A DNA stretch of 24,105 nt, from NCBI GenBank assembly GCA_965644315.1, contig CBFFRQ010000004.1, positions 1 to 24,105 on the forward strand, in the 5' to 3' direction. The position numbers and the translations under genes were made by a program. Positions 22,001 to 24,105 of the stretch are shown here, piece after piece. This stretch comes from Caecitellus pseudoparvulus. Its lineage: Eukaryota > Bigyra: Bicosoecida. Positions within the stretch are counted from its first letter, which is position 1. Every line of letters starts with the position of its first letter. Under the pieces are notes generated by a model that was not told the origin of the DNA, did not search any database, and saw only the letters and a list, made by a program, of their open reading frames with translations.

Positions 22001-24105
22001 CGTCGTGTCGAGCTGCAGGAGCCACTCGAGAAAGTGCCGGTCGTCAACACTGGCGGAATAACGGGTGACAGTGGCAGCTGACGTGAACACATTGCCCCTG
22101 GCGACGGAGCAACCTGGCGTGCGAAGCAACGAATGAAAAAAGCGGAAGCACAGCAGAGCGCCCTGCAGGGCGGCAGCGGCGCTGGACTGCCAGTCTGCCA
22201 GCGCGGAGGCGCAGGCAGCCGCCAGCACTGCAGAGGCGTTCCCTGCTGCTGCACGGTGGTTCACGCCGCACTGCACGGTGGACGGTGACAGGGCATCGAA
22301 CGTGGCCGAGCTGTTGCCTCCGATGACTTGAGCGAGATCCCAAGCGGTCTGCACGCCAGGCTGCACGCTGCTTGCACTGGCGCCAGGATTGCCCCAGGCT
22401 TCGATGGTGTCAGCGACCAAAGCAGTCGCATTGGACAGCGCGCCGATGTAGCCATCGTAACTCACGATGGGCTCGCTCAGAGTTGCATCCTCGGGCGTTC
22501 CACTCGTCCACAGCACCATGGTACGCAGCACTGCCGCATGCAGCGACATGGAGGCAATGATTTCCCCACATCCCTGGGTTGTGCAGTCGGACTGCAGAAC
22601 GCCCAGCGCCGATTCAGCCAGATCTGCCGAGCCTTGCAGCTCCAGCAGCTTCTTGTTGCCACCATCTGCAAGCTTCTTCAGATCCTTCACGTGGGTCTTC
22701 TTGCGGTCTTGCTTGTTCAGGAGCCCCAAGTTGTACTTGACCTGCGGTCCCAGACGCTCCATAAGGGGCACCGTCAAGTTGCGAGCTTGCTGGACGAGGG
22801 CAGTCAGCGACAGCATGGCGGCGTCCAGACTTGGCGAGAACGTTGCCAACTCCGATCGCAGAGCCAGAGCGCTCGCCTTGAAGTCAGACTCTGCTGCAGA
22901 AAGAGTGACCCGCACCGGTGCGACTGGCACCGCCCATGCAGCGGCGGCAGCCAAAGCCGGGGCATTCTCCGGCGCGAACTGCTGCAAGACCTGATCTTTC
23001 GTGCCTTCCAGCGTGTCTTGCGTTACTTGCAAATCCGCCAGTGCTTGGACCGCAGCGCGTGCAGCTTGACTGGCAGCCGACGCAGTCGCCCCGTGCAGCG
23101 CAAGCGACGAGCCAGCAGCACCAGCTGCCTGAACTGCCGCGTCCAGAACGTCGCTGGCTGCCCGCAACAGGGCAGGCTGCAGATTCCTCCACTGCTGCAC
23201 CAGCGTGCTGTGGGTCCACTCGCGCAAGGCGCCCTCCAAGCGTGCCAAAGCTGAGCGAAGGGACGTGGCAGTGTGCAGAATACGTGCAGGCGCGCCGTCC
23301 ACAGCAACAGGGGTGGAGAGGACACTGGCCCCAGACATGGCTTCCTCTGCTGCAGACAGCAAGGCCGCCGCTTGGCGGGCGACACTGCGCAAGTTGAGAG
23401 AAGGCAGCGTGGCCAGCACAGAGCGCACGAGCGCCAGGGCATCCTCGGCGAATGCAGCGGCGGTTACGCGAAGCCCGTCAATGGCCACAAAGAGGGTATT
23501 GTCCAGGGCGCCACTTGCGAATGCCTCAGCTTGGACGGCAGCGGCCCAGTCTTCTGCAGCTGCCAGCGCAGATTCTGTGGAAGACGCCAGGGACGCTTGC
23601 GCTGTGCCCAGTTGGTCGACGTAGCGCGGCCTGAACTCGGCGATGAGGGAGCCGACCAGAGCCCCGAACGGATCTGCCGCCATCTCTTCTGCTGTGCCCA
23701 CTTCCAGAGTTGTCGCGTGGGTCTTGAACTCCACCATGGTGTCAGCTAGGAAGCCGTCCAGCGCTGCGAACTGGTCATTGTACGCGTCCAGCTCGTTGCC
23801 GCTGGCGCCGTTCATCACTTCCAGAGCACCAGTGACATCATCACCGATGACAGCGGCGAGGGTGCCAGCAATGTCGTCCAGCAGGGAACCCGATCCACTG
23901 AGCACCTTGTGCACAATCTGGATACCATTGCGAACCAGGGTTGCGTTGGACACCAGTCCGTCAGTGAACTCTCTCCCTCGCAAGATGACCTTGTCCACGA
24001 CATCCAGCACCGACAGCACCCGATCCCCGTATGACGTGATATTTGAGTACCACTCATTCAAATCGTCCAGGTGGCCCTGGATCATCTCGATCACGGGGGG
24101 TCTGC
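1..24105 (-). CDS. Giant modular extracellular protein, internal fragment (partial at both ends)
   Basis: Two minus-strand frames account for the whole window. The upstream one is open from the edge at 24105 to a TGA at 19609-19607. The downstream one is open from just after a TGA at 19706-19704 to position 1. They overlap by about 94 nt, so one frame change inside 19610-19703 gives a single product of about 8,000 residues. The sequence is protein-like throughout: domain boundaries recur in frame, cysteines are paired, and composition changes only at module borders. The first residue at 24094 is GTG-encoded Val inside an open frame that reaches the edge, so it is not a start; true start and stop lie outside. 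Many N-x-S/T sequons (for example near 24040, 11180 and 11245), paired Cys and FN3/Ig-like modules point to the secretory pathway. I do not recognise the whole protein and assign no symbol. No catalytic domain was seen. Function is inferred only as a giant surface or matrix protein. Confidence 0.88.
4005..6848 (-). repeat. FN3/Ig-like tandem units 1-7 (long, diverged)
   Basis: Seven tandem units bounded by [VI]-D-x-T-x-P-type motifs. Boundary motifs begin at (plus coordinates) 6834, 6534, 6162, 5793, 5379, 4869, 4494 and 4005, giving unit lengths of 100, 124, 123, 138, 170, 125 and 163 codons. Boundaries are partly degenerate: C-D-A-S-A-P, V-D-H-T-P-A, V-D-A-T-R-A, then canonical V-D-T-T-P-P or I-D-T-T-P-P. 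Internal hallmarks are W/F-x-x-x-x-D-x-x-S in the first half (for example A-A-W-Q-S-W-D-E-T-S-G-V near 5620) and N-x-A-G-L before the boundary. Long insertions, including a Cys-containing one in the 170-codon unit, distinguish these from units 8-19. They are typical of extracellular beta-sandwich modules. Confidence 0.8.
6865..7440 (-). other. Hydrophobic beta-strand module with Cys cluster (unrecognised)
   Basis: About 190 residues of unusually hydrophobic, strand-like sequence: S-F-L-F-F-H-L near 7380, P-I-V-P-L-F-L-I-V-D near 7350, V-D-L-V-I-S-L-L-L near 7280, then alternating G/A-V-x-V strands. A Cys cluster C-I-K-C-T-C-C lies at 7022-7002 and K-C-S-L-V-M-C near 6960-6942. Prolines and charges interrupt the hydrophobic runs, so I do not call membrane helices. 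It leads directly into the first D-T-T-P-P boundary of the FN3-like array at 6848. It may be a beta-sandwich or barrel with a large apolar surface that binds a lipid or polymer; this is inference only. I recall similar strand patterns in large predicted surface proteins of protists and algae but cannot name a family. Confidence 0.45.
7440..8097 (-). other. Beta-rich domain with two dibasic R-R motifs (unrecognised)
   Basis: About 220 residues. The N-terminal part has beta-like strands (V-T-F-L-L-V-L-T-S-S-G-S-S-H-V-Y near 8040) and a Cys pair (R-C-L-L-P-V-G-G-D-Y-C near 7830-7800). It is followed by N-R-R-L-A-E-E (7772-7752) and Y-R-R-S-L-Q (7727-7710), then by another strand-rich stretch (T-I-V-T-E-D-G-R-E-L-R-V-R near 7610). 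The R-R-L/R-R-S motifs lie in a polar, probably exposed loop about 15 residues apart. No homologous family is recognised. Confidence 0.4.
8098..8235 (-). other. Lys/Arg-rich basic linker
   Basis: About 46 residues starting K-L-K-K-R-R-Q-S-K-T-K and continuing with Lys, Ser, Thr, Pro, Gln and Gly, without hydrophobic residues. It lies between two beta-rich segments. K-K-R-R is a candidate proprotein-convertase-type cleavage site in a secreted precursor. The patch could instead bind polyanions such as sulfated polysaccharide. A nuclear-localisation reading is possible from the motif alone but conflicts with the extracellular character of the rest. Confidence 0.6.
8250..8900 (-). other. Charged His-containing linker plus beta-rich domain (unrecognised)
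   Basis: The first part (about 8890-8640) is low-complexity and charged: Pro/Lys/Arg (K-P-P-A-K-P-R-Q-R-S-S), then acidic (E-G-D-T-E-D-A-K-D), then a His-bearing stretch (A-A-H-H-T-V-S-H-E-Y, G-P-F-S-H-G). The second part (about 8640-8250) looks like a compact beta domain beginning W-R-K-C-N-K-G-W-V-V-G-Y-T-V-G and containing N-R-C-T-Y-T-R-D-G-S-T-C-A-L-D-F. Cys at either end of short strands suggests disulfides. No family is recognised. The linker likely spaces this domain from the preceding Cys/aromatic one. Confidence 0.45.
8900..9600 (-). other. Cys/aromatic-rich globular domain, possibly beta-propeller-like
   Basis: About 230 residues that are unlike the helical blocks: rich in Trp, Tyr, Phe, Cys and Pro. 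It opens with P-P-C-E-E-F-V-P-C (near 9585-9560), then H-F-W-Y-Q-N-F-P-P-A-F-G-S-C and G-Y-P-C-R-D-D-K-W-R-Y. Near 9220-9190 it carries G-S-V-A-D-I-A-I-D-P-D-H-D-I-L-W-T-C, which has the look of a propeller blade strand (hydrophobic-D-hydrophobic, P-D-H, I-L-W). Only one such blade is clear, so propeller identity is a guess. Four or more Cys suggest disulfides. It is one of the better segments in the window for a homology search. Confidence 0.45.
9650..11870 (-). other. Amphipathic, apolipoprotein-like helical module
   Basis: About 740 residues of regular amphipathic helix with balanced charge, for example A-N-R-I-A-D-E-V-Q-G-V-V-D near 11300, with sequons N-F-T near 11245, N-S-S near 11220 and N-V-T near 11165. 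Cys is nearly absent, with one pair near 10410-10430 (C-M-T-G-S-V-C). The pattern resembles elongated helical-bundle or lipid-surface-binding helices, but no sequence family is recognised. The C-terminal third carries Arg-rich motifs T-R-R-L-E-G (10190-10176) and G-R-H-L-S-L (near 10150), possible protease sites. The module ends at A-R-R-L-L-G (9647-9630), just before a Cys-containing domain. Confidence 0.5.
11900..15664 (-). other. Alanine-rich helical block 2
   Basis: About 1,250 residues, compositionally like block 1: Ala/Leu/Ser-rich helices punctuated by acidic turns (for example P-D-D-D-S-E-E-G near 12750) and Cys pairs at C-V-S-C (near 14810) and C-N-S-T-V-A-A-C-S-G-L-C (near 13850). 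Few Lys residues and many Asp/Glu make it acidic. No beta domain is obvious. It grades at about 11870 into a more Lys-containing amphipathic stretch (K-M-K-A-A-G). I infer a continuation of the helical rod across the mucin-like linker. No family is recognised. Confidence 0.55.
15665..15897 (-). repeat. Ser/Thr/Pro/Gly-rich mucin-like linker with Thr run
   Basis: About 78 residues composed almost entirely of Thr, Ser, Pro, Gly, Ala and Glu, from N-P-I-T-S-T-T-P to S-S-S-L-T-G. It contains an acidic patch (G-D-E-E-E-T), the P-T-A-T-T-T-T-T-T-T-A-T-T-P run near 15740, and T-x-S-P motifs. In DNA the Thr run is a degenerate GTC/GTG/GTT repeat on the plus strand at about 15715-15755. Such segments are typically disordered and O-glycosylated in secreted eukaryotic proteins. 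Here it separates two alanine-rich blocks and probably acts as a flexible or extended hinge. Confidence 0.8.
15898..23610 (-). other. Alanine-rich helical block 1 with C-x(2-4)-C pairs
   Basis: About 2,570 residues, dominated by Ala, Leu, Ser and Val in helix-like runs (for example A-A-A-A-E-D-W-A-A-A). Short cysteine pairs recur: C-T-T-Q-G-C near 22580, C-T-G-V-C near 19220, C-P-T-L-T-C near 19000, C-A-A-G-P-C near 18770, C-V-S-A-A-C near 17890, C-T-Q-C near 17300, C-A-S-S-A-C near 16610 and C-T-A-D-C near 16450. Each tends to precede an Ala/Leu helix. Beta-like islands interrupt it near 20480, 19900, 18930, 18150, 16700 and 16420. A lysine-rich patch sits at 22645-22735. An R-R-L motif occurs near 19820. 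Several N-x-S/T sequons fit a secreted protein. I infer a disulfide-stapled helical rod. No database family is recognised. Confidence 0.6.
19610..19703 (-). other. Frame junction: micro-intron, missing base or true frameshift
   Basis: The upstream frame stops at TGA 19609-19607 and the downstream frame is blocked upstream by TGA 19706-19704, so the switch must lie between them. It equals a -1 shift (one base missing, or 2 mod 3 bases removed). Option one is a missing G in the G5 run at 19681-19677; adding one base would read through smoothly. Option two is a very short GT-AG intron ending at the CAG whose last base is 19653; donors at 19702, 19699 and 19687 give 50, 47 and 35 nt, all phase 0. 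Option three is a genuine frameshift. No canonical X-XXY-YYZ slippery heptamer is present at the G run. Antisense shadow ORFs on the plus strand change frame at the same place, which supports a single break. The downstream frame has in-frame ATGs at 19658 and 19649, but an independent gene starting there looks unlikely because composition continues unchanged. Confidence 0.75.
23610..24105 (-). other. Polar amphipathic-helix segment at the N-terminal edge
   Basis: About 165 residues rich in Leu, Val, Asp and Asn, with two sequons (N-I-T near 24040 and N-A-T near 23950) and repeated hydrophobic-polar periodicity such as D-R-V-L-S-V-L-D-V-V-D-K. It has far less alanine than the block that follows. 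It resembles in style the long amphipathic module at 9650-11870 and may be the tail of an earlier copy lying beyond the window edge. No Cys is present here. It is not recognised as a named family, and the resemblance is by composition and pattern only. Confidence 0.5.

Noticed and set aside
1-24105. Giant polyketide synthase or nonribosomal peptide synthetase
   Set aside because: Giant algal genes are often of this kind, but I see no ketosynthase D-T-A-C-S-S, carrier-protein L-G-x-D-S or adenylation core motifs. The modules are structural and extracellular in character.

Overview
The window appears to be the inside of one giant protein-coding gene read on the minus strand, running off both edges. 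From 24105 down to about 19650 one minus-strand frame is open. From 19703 down to 1 a second minus-strand frame is open with no stop for about 6,560 codons. The two join through a single frame change inside 19610-19703. Together they encode roughly 8,000 residues with no N-terminus, signal peptide, membrane anchor or stop codon in view. I see no second gene, tRNA, rRNA, CRISPR array, insertion sequence or intergenic gap.

Organism: GC-rich DNA (about 60 percent by eye), essentially no introns over 24 kb, abundant N-glycosylation sequons, short-spaced cysteine pairs, and an array of FN3/Ig-like modules ending in V-D-T-T-P-P. I infer a unicellular eukaryote with an intron-poor genome, such as an alga, labyrinthulid or other protist, and a secreted or surface-exposed protein. 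The lineage cannot be fixed from this sequence, and a bacterium with giant surface proteins is not strictly excluded.

Layout in protein order (N to C, so coordinates descend): 24105-23610 polar amphipathic-helix segment; 23610-15898 alanine-rich helical block with recurrent C-x(2-4)-C pairs and small beta islands (frame junction at 19610-19703); 15897-15665 Ser/Thr/Pro/Gly mucin-like linker with a Thr run; 15664-11900 second alanine-rich block; 11870-9650 amphipathic, apolipoprotein-like helical module; 9600-8900 Cys/aromatic-rich, perhaps propeller-like domain; 8900-7490 two unrecognised beta-rich domains separated by charged and Lys/Arg-rich linkers; 7440-6865 strongly hydrophobic beta-strand module with a Cys cluster; 6848-1 nineteen tandem FN3/Ig-like units whose boundary motifs are 100-170 codons apart.

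How it may work (inference): a very long extracellular fibre or adhesin, with a helical, disulfide-stapled and probably glycosylated N-terminal part and a stalk of beta-sandwich modules in the C-terminal part. A cluster of R-R-L-type dibasic motifs around the central domains suggests the precursor may be cut into pieces.
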